Source: Minicystis rosea (GTDB lineage: Bacteria; Myxococcota_A; Polyangia; Polyangiales; Polyangiaceae). Taken from it: a stretch of 64,000 nt of DNA. Positions 18,509 to 27,471 of the stretch are shown here, piece after piece. The position numbers and the translations under genes are program-made. Every line of letters begins with the position of its first letter. The first letter of the stretch is position 1. The stretch is from assembly GCA_001931535.1 (NCBI GenBank), contig CP016211.1, forward strand, positions 2,942,501-3,006,500, read 5' to 3'. The notes beneath the pieces were generated by a model that worked only from the letters and a program-made list of their open reading frames with translations, ran no database searches and was not told the origin of the DNA.

Positions 18509-21500
18509 ATGGAAAGCATCGCGATCGTCCTTCTTTTAATCGTGCTCGGCGGCGGGGGGCTTCTGATCGCCCTCATCTACGCCATCATCAGCGGCTCCGC
18601 GCGCAGCGAGCGCCTTGCTCGCTTGGAGCGCGAGCAAGCCGAGCTGCACCAATCCCTCTTCGAAGCCCGAGCCCGCCTCATCGAAATGGAGCGCGTCCTC
18701 GGCAGCGCGCTGCACCGCATCGAATGGCTCCGCGCCCAACAGGCCGCGCTCCCCGCAAGGGCCCCCGAACCGGATGCTGCTGCTGGTCGAGCAGCCGCTC
18801 CCGCCTCGGAGTCGGCCGACGTTGCCGGTCTAACCGCCGCTCCGGCCTCGGAGCCGGCCGATGTCGCTGGTCGAGCAGCCCTTCCCACCGATGAACGGGC
18901 CGACGTCGCTGGTCGAGCAGCCATTCCTGCCGCTGAACAGGCCGACGTTGCCGCTCGAACCGCCGCGCCCGCCTCGGAGTCGGCCGACGTTGCCGCTCGA
19001 ACCGCCGCGCCCGCCTCGGAGCCGGCCGACGTTGCCGCTCGAACCGCCGCGCCCGCCTCGGAGCCGGCCGACGTTGCCGCTCGAACCGCCGCGCCCGCCT
19101 CGGAGCCGGCCGACGTTGCCGCTCGAACCGCCGCGCCTGCCTCGGAGTCGGCCGACGTTGCCGCTCGAACCGCCGCTCCCGACTCGGAGCCGGCCGATGT
19201 CGCTGGTCGAGCAGCCCTTCCTACCCACGAACCGACCGACGTTGCTGGTCGAGCAGCCGTTCCCACCGACGAACCGGCCGACGTTGCTGCTCCACCAGCA
19301 GCCGCGGAGCCCTCTTCGGCGCCGCCGATGGCCGCTCGTTCCGAGGCGGAGCCGGCGCGCGAGCCGATGCGCCCGGATTGGGAGCGTTGGATCGGTGTGC
19401 GTGGCGCTGCGGCGCTCGGGGCGTCGATCCTCGTGCTCGCGGGGCTCTACTTCTTCAAGTATTCGCTCGAGCATGGGCTGATCCCGCCGGTCTTGCGGGT
19501 GGTGCTGGGCACGCTCGTCGGGCTCGGTGGGGTCGCGGCTTCGGAGCTGATGCTGCGGCGCCGGTACACCGTGCTCGCGAATTGGCTCGGGGGCGCGGGC
19601 ATCGCCATCCTCTACACGTCGTTCTGGGCGGCGCACGCGCTGTACGGGCTCGTGGGGAGCGCGCCGTCGTTCGGCTTGATGGCGCTCGTCACCGTCGCGT
19701 GCGGCGTGCTCGCCATGCGGCACGACGCCATCGTCATCGCGCTGCTCGGCCTCTTCGGAGGGTTCGTCACGCCGGTCGCGCTGGCGTCGGGAGAGGATCA
19801 TCCGGTCGGCCTCTTCGGCTACCTCCTCTTGCTCGACAGCGCGCTGCTCTATCTCGCGGTGCGGCGCCGTTGGGCGGTGCTGGGCGCGCTCAGCCTGCTG
19901 GGCACGGCCTTCTATCAGGTCGCTTGGATCGGCGCGCGCATGAGCCCGGATCGCCTGGCGCTCGGCATGGGCATCATCGTGGTGTTCGGTGCCCTCTACG
20001 GCGTCTCGCTCCCCGAGCCGCGCGAGGACGAGAGCCAGGCTTGGAAGATCACCCGCGCCGCGACCGTGCTCGTGCCGTACGCGTTCGGCCTCTACTTCGG
20101 GCTGCGCAGCGATCTCGGCGAGCACCTCCTGCCGCTCGGGATGATGCTCGTGATCCTCTCGACCGGCGCCGCATGGATGGCGCGCGCCCGCAGCTCCGCC
20201 TGGATGAGCCTCACCGCCGCGGTCGCCGACATCGCGGTCATCGGAGCCTTCGTCACCGCCCACGACCACGCGGCGATCGCTTGGGAGGTCACCGGCGTCG
20301 TCGCGGTGCTGGGGATGATCTTCCACGGGTTCGCCGAGCTGAATCGACTGCGACCGCGCGCGACGATCAGCACGCCGCCCGTCGACGCGGAGTCGGTCGC
20401 CGGCGTGCCGACCGAAGCGCCCGTGTCCCCCGCGAGCGCCGCCGCCGTTGCCGCGCTGGCGGGTCTCTTCCTGTTGCTCGCGAGCGCGGCGGCGCCGTCG
20501 AGCCGCGATCCTTGGCCGTGGCTCGTAGGCTCGCTCTTCCTCGGAGCGCTCGCGGTGCGGCAGTCGTTCATGGGGAGCCCCGCGCTCCGGCTCGGCGTCG
20601 CGCTGCTCCTCAATTTCGGTGTCCCCGTCGTTCATGCGGCCCACGTGGGCGATGTCGGGTTCCCCGCGCAGCCCGTGTTTCTGAGCGGGATCCTCGTGGT
20701 CGCCGCCCTCGCGCTGCTCGGCGCGGCGATGATCCGACGCGCGTCCTCCGACAAGCACGGAGGCCCCGACGCGCTCGTCACGCTGCTCCCGCTCGCCTTT
20801 GCGCTCTACTTCGCCGCACGCAGCGAGACAGGCCCGCACCTCGCGCCTCTCGCGGCGCTGCTCGTGGTGCTCGTGGCTGCATCGGCGTGGGCGGCACGCG
20901 CTGCCGAGGCGTCGGCGTGGATCGCGCTCGGTGCGGCCATCGGTGCGCTCCCGGTGCTCTCGATCTGGCTCGGTACGCACGACGCGCCTGCGGTCGGCTG
21001 GGAGGTCGCCGTCCTCGCGACGGGGCTCGCCGCGCTGTTGCACGCGTTCGCCGAGCGTCCGGCGTCCACACCCGCAGCCGCCACGTGGATCGCGCGCGGC
21101 GCTTCGGTCCTCGGCGTCGGCATCATGGTGCTGCTCCTCGGCACGGCAGCGTCCGGCGCGGCGCACGTGCCGTGGCCGTTCGTGGCGGGCGCGCTGCTGC
21201 TCGGTGCGCTCGTCATCCGGCAAGCGCGGGCGCCCGGCCGTGGGCTGCTCCACCTCGCCGTCGCGATCGTCCTCGGCATCGGGCTGCCGGTCATCCACGG
21301 TGCGCATGCGGCGGACACGCTGTTCCCGCCGGCATCCGCGTGGCTCGCGCTCGGCCTGCTCGTGGCGATTGGCATGGCAGCCGCGGTGCAGGGCACGACC
21401 GAGCCGCAGGGGCGCCGCTGGGCGAGCCATGGAGCGGCGCTCGTTGCCATGCTGCTGCTCACGGACGCGTTCGAGAACGGCGCGCCCACCGCGCTCGTGC

Positions 21501-22690
21501 TGCTCGACACCATCGCGCTGCTCGCGCTGATCTTGATCTCGGCGGCGCGGCTCGGGCACGGCGGTTGGGCCTTTGCGGCCGCGCTGGGCGGCGCGTTCGT
21601 GCAGCTCGCGTACGTGCTCGGGCGCGTGGTGCCCGCGGAGGATGCATCTCGCGGCGTCGCGCTGATCGCCCTCGGCGGCCAGGTGCTCGCCGTCGTGCTC
21701 GTCGCGATGTGGCCGGTGGCGGCGGCGCGGCGCTTCCAGAACGACGCCTGGGCGTGGCGGGCCGCGGCGCTGGCGGGGCCGCTGTGGTTCCCCGGCCTCT
21801 ACCTCGTGTGGACGATCGCGCTCGGCCGCAGCGCCGTGGGCCTCTTGCCCATCCTCCTCGGCGGCATCACGGCCGTCGTCGCGGTGCGCGCGCGACCGGT
21901 GCTGCCGGCCGAGGGATCCCTGCGCAAGACGGCGCTCGTGTGGCTCTTCGCGGTCACGCTCTGCGCGGTGTCGGTGGCCGTCCCGATCCAGCTCGAGAAC
22001 GAGTGGGTCACCGTCGGCTGGGCGCTCGAAGGTCTCGCGCTCGCAGCGCTGTGGAAGCGCATGGACCACGCGGGCCTCAAGTACACGTCCCTCGCGCACC
22101 TCGGCGTGGTCACGATGCGCCTCGTGCTCAACCCGTGGCTGCTCGACTACCACCTCCGCTCGGGCGTGCCGGTGCTCAACTGGCTGCTCTACACGTACTG
22201 GATCCCGACCGCGTGCCTCGTCGGCGCGTGGTGGCTACTCCGCGATCAGGAAGCGTCCCGCGCACGCCCCTGGGAATCGAGCCTCTACGAGAAGGGCCGC
22301 CCCACGTTCGCTGTGGCAGCAGCGGCGTCGGCCATCGTGGTCTTCTTCGTCTGGGAGAACCTCACCATCTTCGACGCCTTCGGAAACGGGCCCACGCTGC
22401 AGGTGGTCTTCGATCGCCTGCCGGCGCGGGATCTCACGCTGTCGCTCTCCTGGGCGATCTACGCGCTCGTGCTGCTCGGCCTCGGCATGGCGCGCCGCTC
22501 GGCGGCGCTGCGCTGGACGAGCCTCGCGCTCATCATCGTGACGGCGGGCAAGGTCTTCCTGTACGACCTCTCGCACTTGCACGATCTCTATCGCGTCATG
22601 TCCCTCGTCGGCCTCGCGTTCTCGCTCATCCTCATCTCGCTCGCGTACCAGCGCTTCGTCTTCGGTCGCCGCGACGAGGCCGCGAAGTGA
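18509..22690 (+). CDS. DUF2339 multi-pass membrane protein
   Basis: A 1393-residue protein. It has an N-terminal transmembrane helix (IAIVLLLIVLGGGGLLIALI) and a short coiled coil (residues about 32-75). A low-complexity linker follows with twelve 14-residue repeats. The DUF2339 membrane domain starts near residue 290 at WERWIGVRGAAALGASILVL and GGAGIAILYTSFWAAHALYG. About two dozen predicted membrane helices follow to the C-terminus (YDLSHLHDLYRVMSLVGLAF). DUF2339 proteins are large bacterial inner-membrane proteins of unknown function, often paired with DUF3999. Here DUF3999 follows with a 4-nt overlap, so the pair is a translationally coupled unit. The N-terminal helix plus repeat tether is longer than in typical family members. 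Confidence 0.9.
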   Translation: MESIAIVLLLIVLGGGGLLIALIYAIISGSARSERLARLEREQAELHQSLFEARARLIEMERVLGSALHRIEWLRAQQAALPARAPEPDAAAGRAAAPASESADVAGLTAAPASEPADVAGRAALPTDERADVAGRAAIPAAEQADVAARTAAPASESADVAARTAAPASEPADVAARTAAPASEPADVAARTAAPASEPADVAARTAAPASESADVAARTAAPDSEPADVAGRAALPTHEPTDVAGRAAVPTDEPADVAAPPAAAEPSSAPPMAARSEAEPAREPMRPDWERWIGVRGAAALGASILVLAGLYFFKYSLEHGLIPPVLRVVLGTLVGLGGVAASELMLRRRYTVLANWLGGAGIAILYTSFWAAHALYGLVGSAPSFGLMALVTVACGVLAMRHDAIVIALLGLFGGFVTPVALASGEDHPVGLFGYLLLLDSALLYLAVRRRWAVLGALSLLGTAFYQVAWIGARMSPDRLALGMGIIVVFGALYGVSLPEPREDESQAWKITRAATVLVPYAFGLYFGLRSDLGEHLLPLGMMLVILSTGAAWMARARSSAWMSLTAAVADIAVIGAFVTAHDHAAIAWEVTGVVAVLGMIFHGFAELNRLRPRATISTPPVDAESVAGVPTEAPVSPASAAAVAALAGLFLLLASAAAPSSRDPWPWLVGSLFLGALAVRQSFMGSPALRLGVALLLNFGVPVVHAAHVGDVGFPAQPVFLSGILVVAALALLGAAMIRRASSDKHGGPDALVTLLPLAFALYFAARSETGPHLAPLAALLVVLVAASAWAARAAEASAWIALGAAIGALPVLSIWLGTHDAPAVGWEVAVLATGLAALLHAFAERPASTPAAATWIARGASVLGVGIMVLLLGTAASGAAHVPWPFVAGALLLGALVIRQARAPGRGLLHLAVAIVLGIGLPVIHGAHAADTLFPPASAWLALGLLVAIGMAAAVQGTTEPQGRRWASHGAALVAMLLLTDAFENGAPTALVLLDTIALLALILISAARLGHGGWAFAAALGGAFVQLAYVLGRVVPAEDASRGVALIALGGQVLAVVLVAMWPVAAARRFQNDAWAWRAAALAGPLWFPGLYLVWTIALGRSAVGLLPILLGGITAVVAVRARPVLPAEGSLRKTALVWLFAVTLCAVSVAVPIQLENEWVTVGWALEGLALAALWKRMDHAGLKYTSLAHLGVVTMRLVLNPWLLDYHLRSGVPVLNWLLYTYWIPTACLVGAWWLLRDQEASRARPWESSLYEKGRPTFAVAAAASAIVVFFVWENLTIFDAFGNGPTLQVVFDRLPARDLTLSLSWAIYALVLLGLGMARRSAALRWTSLALIIVTAGKVFLYDLSHLHDLYRVMSLVGLAFSLILISLAYQRFVFGRRDEAAK
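18797..19300 (+). repeat. Twelve 42-bp in-frame repeats in the DUF2339 gene
   Basis: Residues 97-264 consist of twelve 14-residue units with the pattern APASE(P/S)ADVAARTA. Variants such as LPTDERADVAGRAA and IPAAEQADVAARTA occur at both ends. The central five or six units are nearly identical in DNA, which suggests recent expansion. The tract is hydrophilic and lies between the first membrane helix and the DUF2339 domain. Confidence 0.92.
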
Positions 22691-23622
22691 TCCTCGCCGC
22701 GGCCCTCGCGCTCCTCGTCTCGCTGATCGCGGCGCCGGCGCTCGCCGGCGAGCCGCTCCCGCAGCAACCGGCCGCCGAGATCGATCCCACGCGCTTCACC
22801 CACGCGGCGCCGCTGACCCTCCCTGCGTCGGCCGGCGGCGTCGCGCGCGTGCGCCTCGGGCCCGACGTGCTGGCCGCGGCGCGCGCCGACCTCGCGGATC
22901 TCCGCGTGGTGGACAGCGCTTCTCGTCAATGGCCCTACGTGCTCCGCACGTCGGTCGAGCGCGAGGAGGTCGCCCTGCGCGTCGACCTCGCGCGCGAGCG
23001 AGGACGATCGCGCTACACGCTGGCCCTGCCGGTGGCGCCGGCGGCGGTGGAGACGCTGACGATCCGCGTGGACCGCGCGTTCTTCGATCGCCCGTATCGC
23101 CTCCTGGGCGAGGCCTCGAGCGACGGCTCCGCGGATCCGAGCCGATCCATGACGCTCGCTTCGGGCCGCCTTTCCCGCGCCGCCGGCGGCCCCGAGAGCA
23201 TCGACATCGCGTTCGCGCCCGCTCGGCTCGTGTCGATGATCCTCGTCGTCGACGACGGCGACGACGCCCCACTGCCGCTCACGTCGGCGCGGGCCACGCT
23301 GCCGCTCGCGGAGCTCCGCGTCGTCGCGCCGGCGGGCGCGTACACGTTGCTCGCCGGCGACGCCGGCGTCGAGCCACCACGCTACGAAATGGCTCGGCTG
23401 CGCGATCGCATCCTCGCGGCCGAGGCGCCCGCCGGTGTCCTCGGCCCGCTCGATTACAACCCACGCCACCAGCGCGCGGCGCTCGGAAGCGGGGCACAGC
23501 AGGTGGCGTTGTGGGCCGTGATGGGGCTCGCAGTGGTCGTGCTCGTCGGCCTCACGCTCCGCCTCTCGCGACGCGAGCAAGAGCACGCGCCCAAGGACGG
23601 ATCACCGCCCAACGATGGCTGA
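22687..23622 (+). CDS. DUF3999 family envelope protein
   Basis: A 311-residue protein starting at GTG 22687, which overlaps the DUF2339 stop by 4 nt (GTGA). It has a signal peptide (ILAAALALLVSLIAAPALAG). A beta-sandwich exported domain follows, with LADLRVVDSASRQWPYVLRT and TLTIRVDRAFFDRPYRLLGE, and then a C-terminal membrane helix (VALWAVMGLAVVVLVGLTLR) with a short basic tail. This architecture and the pairing with DUF2339 are diagnostic of DUF3999 proteins. The function is not known; the topology suggests a periplasmic domain anchored beside the DUF2339 protein. Confidence 0.85.
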   Translation: MILAAALALLVSLIAAPALAGEPLPQQPAAEIDPTRFTHAAPLTLPASAGGVARVRLGPDVLAAARADLADLRVVDSASRQWPYVLRTSVEREEVALRVDLARERGRSRYTLALPVAPAAVETLTIRVDRAFFDRPYRLLGEASSDGSADPSRSMTLASGRLSRAAGGPESIDIAFAPARLVSMILVVDDGDDAPLPLTSARATLPLAELRVVAPAGAYTLLAGDAGVEPPRYEMARLRDRILAAEAPAGVLGPLDYNPRHQRAALGSGAQQVALWAVMGLAVVVLVGLTLRLSRREQEHAPKDGSPPNDG

Positions 23623-23634
23623 GGGATCGTTCGC

Positions 23635-24561
23635 TCAGGCCTTTGCGGTGCGTCGCGGGGCTCGGGCACGCGGGGGTGCTTTGGCGCGCACGACACCGGC
23701 GGCCGTCGCCACGACGACCGCACGCGGGAGCCACGCGTCGAGCGTGGCCAGATCGGTGCAGCCGAGGATCCGTTGCCGGATGGTCTCGCTCACCGGGATG
23801 CCGCGGGCCGCGAGCACGGCCAGGATGCTCTCGGCCTTGCCTTTGGCTTCGCCCTCGGCCTTTCCTTCGGCCTCGCCTTTCTTGTAGATGCCGCGGAACA
23901 GCTCGCTGCGGTATTCGCGATGCACCATGATCCGGGTCTCCAGGTGGGCGCGGAGGGCGTCGTTGACCATGCCGAGGATGGCATCGAGCTGGTCCGCCGC
24001 CAAGCGCTCCGGGAGCTGTTCGAGCGTGAGCGCCACCGCGGTCTCGGCGACCCTCTGCACGTCTTTCCGGCCCGCACGGGCTGCGACCGCGAGGGGCGCC
24101 AAGTAGGGTCGGTCCGGGCGGAGGAGCAGCGCGGGATCGAGCCGATCGAGCGCGAGCACCTTGGGCTTGAGCTGCCTCAGCGATCCGAGCTGGCCCGTCG
24201 GCGGAACGATGCGGCGCCGGATCCAGCGGCGAACGCGCCGCGCGACGGTGAGCACCACGAGCGCGCCTTCGCAGGCGTGCCGGCTTCGGGCGAGCTCGAC
24301 GTAGAGCGGCCAGGCCCGGCGCTTGTCGTCGTCGGGCGCGAGCTGGATCTCGGCGAGGATGAAGCCGGTCGGCGCTCTCGGCGATCCGACGAGGTAGGCC
24401 CGATCGACGCGCCGTTCGAGGGTGAACGTCTTCGTGCGGGTGCCCGTCGCGGGCACGAGCGGCCCCGCCGGCGGCTCGCCCCCGAGCTCGAGCAGGTAGG
24501 CGAGGGTCTCGGGGTGGGCGTCGAGGAGATCGACGAGCGTGGTGTGGATGGGCGAAGGCAT
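23635..24561 (-). CDS. Rpn-like PD-(D/E)XK nuclease/transposase-family protein
   Basis: A 308-residue protein resembling the recombination-promoting nuclease (Rpn)/putative transposase group. It starts with LVDLLDAHPETLAYLLELGG. The nuclease-like core has an ExQ strand (FILAEIQLAPDDDKRRAWPL), where the PD-(D/E)XK family carries its catalytic E-x-Q/K. The charged tract KGEAEGKAEGEAKGKAES is followed by a short helical tail (ILAVLAARGIPVSETIRQRI) of the kind found at the C-terminus of these proteins. Some family members are DNA endonucleases that promote RecA-independent recombination. Whether this one is active is unknown. No inverted repeats or target duplications flank it. It is convergent with DUF3999, 13 nt away. 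Confidence 0.72.
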   Translation of the reverse strand: MPSPIHTTLVDLLDAHPETLAYLLELGGEPPAGPLVPATGTRTKTFTLERRVDRAYLVGSPRAPTGFILAEIQLAPDDDKRRAWPLYVELARSRHACEGALVVLTVARRVRRWIRRRIVPPTGQLGSLRQLKPKVLALDRLDPALLLRPDRPYLAPLAVAARAGRKDVQRVAETAVALTLEQLPERLAADQLDAILGMVNDALRAHLETRIMVHREYRSELFRGIYKKGEAEGKAEGEAKGKAESILAVLAARGIPVSETIRQRILGCTDLATLDAWLPRAVVVATAAGVVRAKAPPRARAPRRTAKA

Positions 24562-24751
24562 CGCTGGGCTCGGGCCCGGCGAATCGGGCCCCCAGAAGCC
24601 CTATCGACGCGAGCGCGGCCGAAGTTGCGTGGCTCACTCTTTTTTGTCCGGGCCCGGCGGCCACGCCGGGTGAGACGCCCCATCTCGGGGCAGTTCCCGC
24701 GCCGCGCCTCCGTCCGCCGGTGTAGGATGCAGTCCCCATGGGGGTTCGACG

Positions 24752-26746
24752 GTGATGAAGACGGTCAAGGTGCCACCGGAGCACGAGCCGCTCTTCGCCA
24801 GAGCCGAGGAGATCGTGTCGCGCTTTTTCGGCGCCCTGAGGAGCGATCCGGAGCACGGCTCGCTCGAGATCGTGGGCGAGCGCTACGTGCTCGTGCGCGC
24901 GGCCTCGCTCTCCGTGGAGTTCTTCGCCCTCGTCGAGGAGCTGTACGGCCCCGACCGCGAGGACGAGGCCAACCAGTTCGCGCAGAACATCCTCTTCGAT
25001 CTCGCGCACGCCGTCGGCAAAGCCGACGCGCAGAGCTTCTGCGCCCGCATGGGCCTCGTCGAGCCGCTCGAACGGCTCTCCGCGGGGCCCGTCCACTTCG
25101 CGCACACCGGCTGGGCCAAGGTCGAGATCCACCCCGAGTCGCGCCCCGTGCCCGGGGACGATTTCTACCTGCTCTACGATCACCCGTACTCGTTCGAGTC
25201 GGACGCTTGGCTCCGCACCGGCCACCGCCGGCAGAGCCCGGTGTGCATCATGAACGCCGGCTACTCCTCGGGTTGGACCGAGCACGCCTTCGGCAATCGC
25301 ATGGTCTCCGCCGAGGTCCTGTGCCGCGCGCGCGGGGACGACGTCTGCCGCTTCATCATGGCGCCGCCCGCGCGCATCGAAGCGTACGTCGAGGTCTTTC
25401 GCCGAAGGCGTGGGCTCGCAGTGGGGCGGCCGCAGGCGCGCACGGCGATCCCTGATTTCTTCGCGCGGAAGCGCATGGAGGACGAGCTCCGCCGCGCGCA
25501 GGGCGAGCTCGAGCGCCGCGTCGAGGAGCGCACCCGCGAGCTGCGCCACGCCAACGATCAGCTCAAGCGCGAGATCGAGGAGCGCGAGCGCGCCGAGAGC
25601 CGTCTCCTCCAGACCTACAAGCTCGAGGCGATCGGCCGCCTCGCCGGCGGGATCGCGCACGACTTCAACAACCTGATGGCCATCATCACGGTCAACAGCG
25701 ACCTCCTCCGGCAGCACCTCGCGGCGGATCCTTCGGCCCACGGCTTCCTCGACGACATCTCGGCCGCGGGCGCGCGCGCCTCCGCGCTCACGCAGCAGCT
25801 CCTCGCCTTCAGCCGCGCGCAGCCTTCGCGCACGGCCGTGCTCGATCTCAACGCCATCGTCACCGATCTCGGGCGCATGCTCGCGCGCGTCATCGGCGAG
25901 GACGTCGTCCTGGTGACGAACCTCGAAGGCGGGCTCGGCGCCGTCGAAGCCGATCGCGGGCAGCTCGAGCAGGTCCTCATGAACCTCGTCGTCAACGCGC
26001 GCGACGCGATGCCCGGCGGCGGCACGCTCACGATCGAGACGCGCAACGTCGACGTCGACGAAGCCCTCGCCGAGAAGCACGACGGCCTCACGATCGGCCC
26101 GCACGTGGTGCTCACCGTGCGCGACACCGGCACCGGCATGGACGAGGCCACGCTCGCGCACATCTTCGATCCGTTCTTCACCACCAAGGGGACCGGAAAG
26201 GGCACCGGCCTCGGCCTCGCCACCGTGTACGGCATCGTCAAGCAGGCCGGCGGCGGCATCGTGGTCGAGAGCGAGCCGGGGAAGGGCACGACGTTCTCCA
26301 TCCATCTCGCGCGCAGCGAGTCGGCCGCCCCGTCGAACCGCAAGGAAGCGCCGAGCGCCGACACCCTCGACGGCACCGAGACCATCCTCGTCGTCGAGGA
26401 TCAGGAGCGCCTCCGCGACGTGCTCGGCGTGGTGCTCCGCGGCTTCGGCTACGAGGTCCTCGCGGCGCGCGACGCGGACGACGCGCTCCACTTGGCGACG
26501 ACGCACGAGGGGCCCATCGATCTGCTCCTCACCGACGTGGTCATGCCCAAGACGAGCGGCCCGCTCTTGGCCGAGCGCATCCGCGCCGTTCGGCCGCGCA
26601 TCGGCGTGCTCTTCATGTCCGGCTACACCGCCGACGCCATGGAGCAGCACGGCGGCTTGCAACAGGGCGCGGCCCTCTTGCAAAAGCCCTTTCGCCCGGA
26701 CGAGCTCGGCCGCGCCATCCGCGCCGCCCTCGCCGTCGAACGCTGA
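24752..26746 (+). CDS. Hybrid histidine kinase with N-terminal XylR_N/V4R sensor
   Basis: A 664-residue protein. Residues about 20-210 form a XylR_N-like plus V4R sensor; key parts are GYSSGWTEHAFGNRMVSAEV and CRARGDDVCRFIM, with a Cys pair typical of the V4R small-molecule-binding fold. A coiled coil (245-290) leads to the dimerisation helix with phospho-acceptor His303 (GRLAGGIAHDFNN). An ATPase domain follows (NLVVNARDAMPGGG and DTGTGMDEATLAHIFDPFFT). The C-terminal receiver has acceptor Asp595 (LLLTDVVMP) and a KPF signature. It has no transmembrane segment, so it is cytoplasmic and probably senses an aromatic or lipophilic ligand. GTG 24752 or ATG 24755 may be the start. The next gene begins 11 nt downstream. 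Confidence 0.9.
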   Translation: MMKTVKVPPEHEPLFARAEEIVSRFFGALRSDPEHGSLEIVGERYVLVRAASLSVEFFALVEELYGPDREDEANQFAQNILFDLAHAVGKADAQSFCARMGLVEPLERLSAGPVHFAHTGWAKVEIHPESRPVPGDDFYLLYDHPYSFESDAWLRTGHRRQSPVCIMNAGYSSGWTEHAFGNRMVSAEVLCRARGDDVCRFIMAPPARIEAYVEVFRRRRGLAVGRPQARTAIPDFFARKRMEDELRRAQGELERRVEERTRELRHANDQLKREIEERERAESRLLQTYKLEAIGRLAGGIAHDFNNLMAIITVNSDLLRQHLAADPSAHGFLDDISAAGARASALTQQLLAFSRAQPSRTAVLDLNAIVTDLGRMLARVIGEDVVLVTNLEGGLGAVEADRGQLEQVLMNLVVNARDAMPGGGTLTIETRNVDVDEALAEKHDGLTIGPHVVLTVRDTGTGMDEATLAHIFDPFFTTKGTGKGTGLGLATVYGIVKQAGGGIVVESEPGKGTTFSIHLARSESAAPSNRKEAPSADTLDGTETILVVEDQERLRDVLGVVLRGFGYEVLAARDADDALHLATTHEGPIDLLLTDVVMPKTSGPLLAERIRAVRPRIGVLFMSGYTADAMEQHGGLQQGAALLQKPFRPDELGRAIRAALAVER

Positions 26747-26757
26747 CGCCGATCCGC

Positions 26758-27444
26758 ATGCACGCTGCCGAAGCGGAGCGCCTCCGCGCCTTCATTCGCT
26801 CCAACACCGCCGTGGTGGCCCCGCCGCTCCTGCCGGAGATCCGCCTCCACCTCGCGACGGAGGTCACGCCGCTCTGGCAGGCCACCGAGCAGACGCTCTC
26901 GCTCCATGGAATCGAGCCGCCCTTCTGGGCCTTCGCGTGGGCCGGCGGGCAAGCGCTCGCGCGTCATCTGCTCGATGTGCCCGATCTGGTCCGCGGCCGC
27001 CGCGTCCTCGATTTCGCCTCGGGATCCGGCCTCTGCGCCGTCGCCGCCGCGCTCGCCGGCGCGGCGAACGTCATCGCCGTCGAGCGCGATCCGCTGGCCG
27101 CCATCGCCATCGCGCTCAACGCGGATCTCTCCGGCGTCACCATCGACGCGCGCCTCGAAGACGTGCTCGACACAACGCCTGCATGGCTCGCGGGCTGCGA
27201 CGTCGTGATCGCAGGCGACGTTTGCTACGACCGCGCCATGGCCTCTCGCGTGCAGACCTTCCTGCGTGCGCGGGCGCAGGCCGGCGCGCTCGTGCTCATC
27301 GGCGATCCTGGGCGCGCTTACCTCGACGACGGCGATCTCGAACAGATCACACGGTACCGCGTGCCGACCATCGACGACGTGGAAGGGCAGGCCGAAAAGA
27401 CGGGCGTCGTCTACCGCGTGCGCGCCCGTGCCGCGGGGACGTGA
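26758..27444 (+). CDS. Class I SAM methyltransferase, ETFB-lysine methyltransferase-like
   Basis: A 228-residue protein with the layout of the METTL20/ETFBKMT-like and PrmA-like protein methyltransferases. The N-terminal segment ends in PPFWAFAWAGGQALARHLLD. Motif I is VLDFASGSGLCAVAAALAGA, with the acidic loop VIAVERDPLA and the sequence GCDVVIAGDVCYD at the catalytic strand. These enzymes methylate lysines on proteins such as the electron-transfer flavoprotein beta subunit. The substrate here is not shown by the sequence. It is 11 nt downstream of the hybrid kinase, so the two are probably co-transcribed. The ribosome site is weak, which suggests coupling to the upstream gene. Confidence 0.82.
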   Translation: MHAAEAERLRAFIRSNTAVVAPPLLPEIRLHLATEVTPLWQATEQTLSLHGIEPPFWAFAWAGGQALARHLLDVPDLVRGRRVLDFASGSGLCAVAAALAGAANVIAVERDPLAAIAIALNADLSGVTIDARLEDVLDTTPAWLAGCDVVIAGDVCYDRAMASRVQTFLRARAQAGALVLIGDPGRAYLDDGDLEQITRYRVPTIDDVEGQAEKTGVVYRVRARAAGT

Positions 27445-27471
27445 CCTCAGCCCGAGCTCGATCACCGAGCG

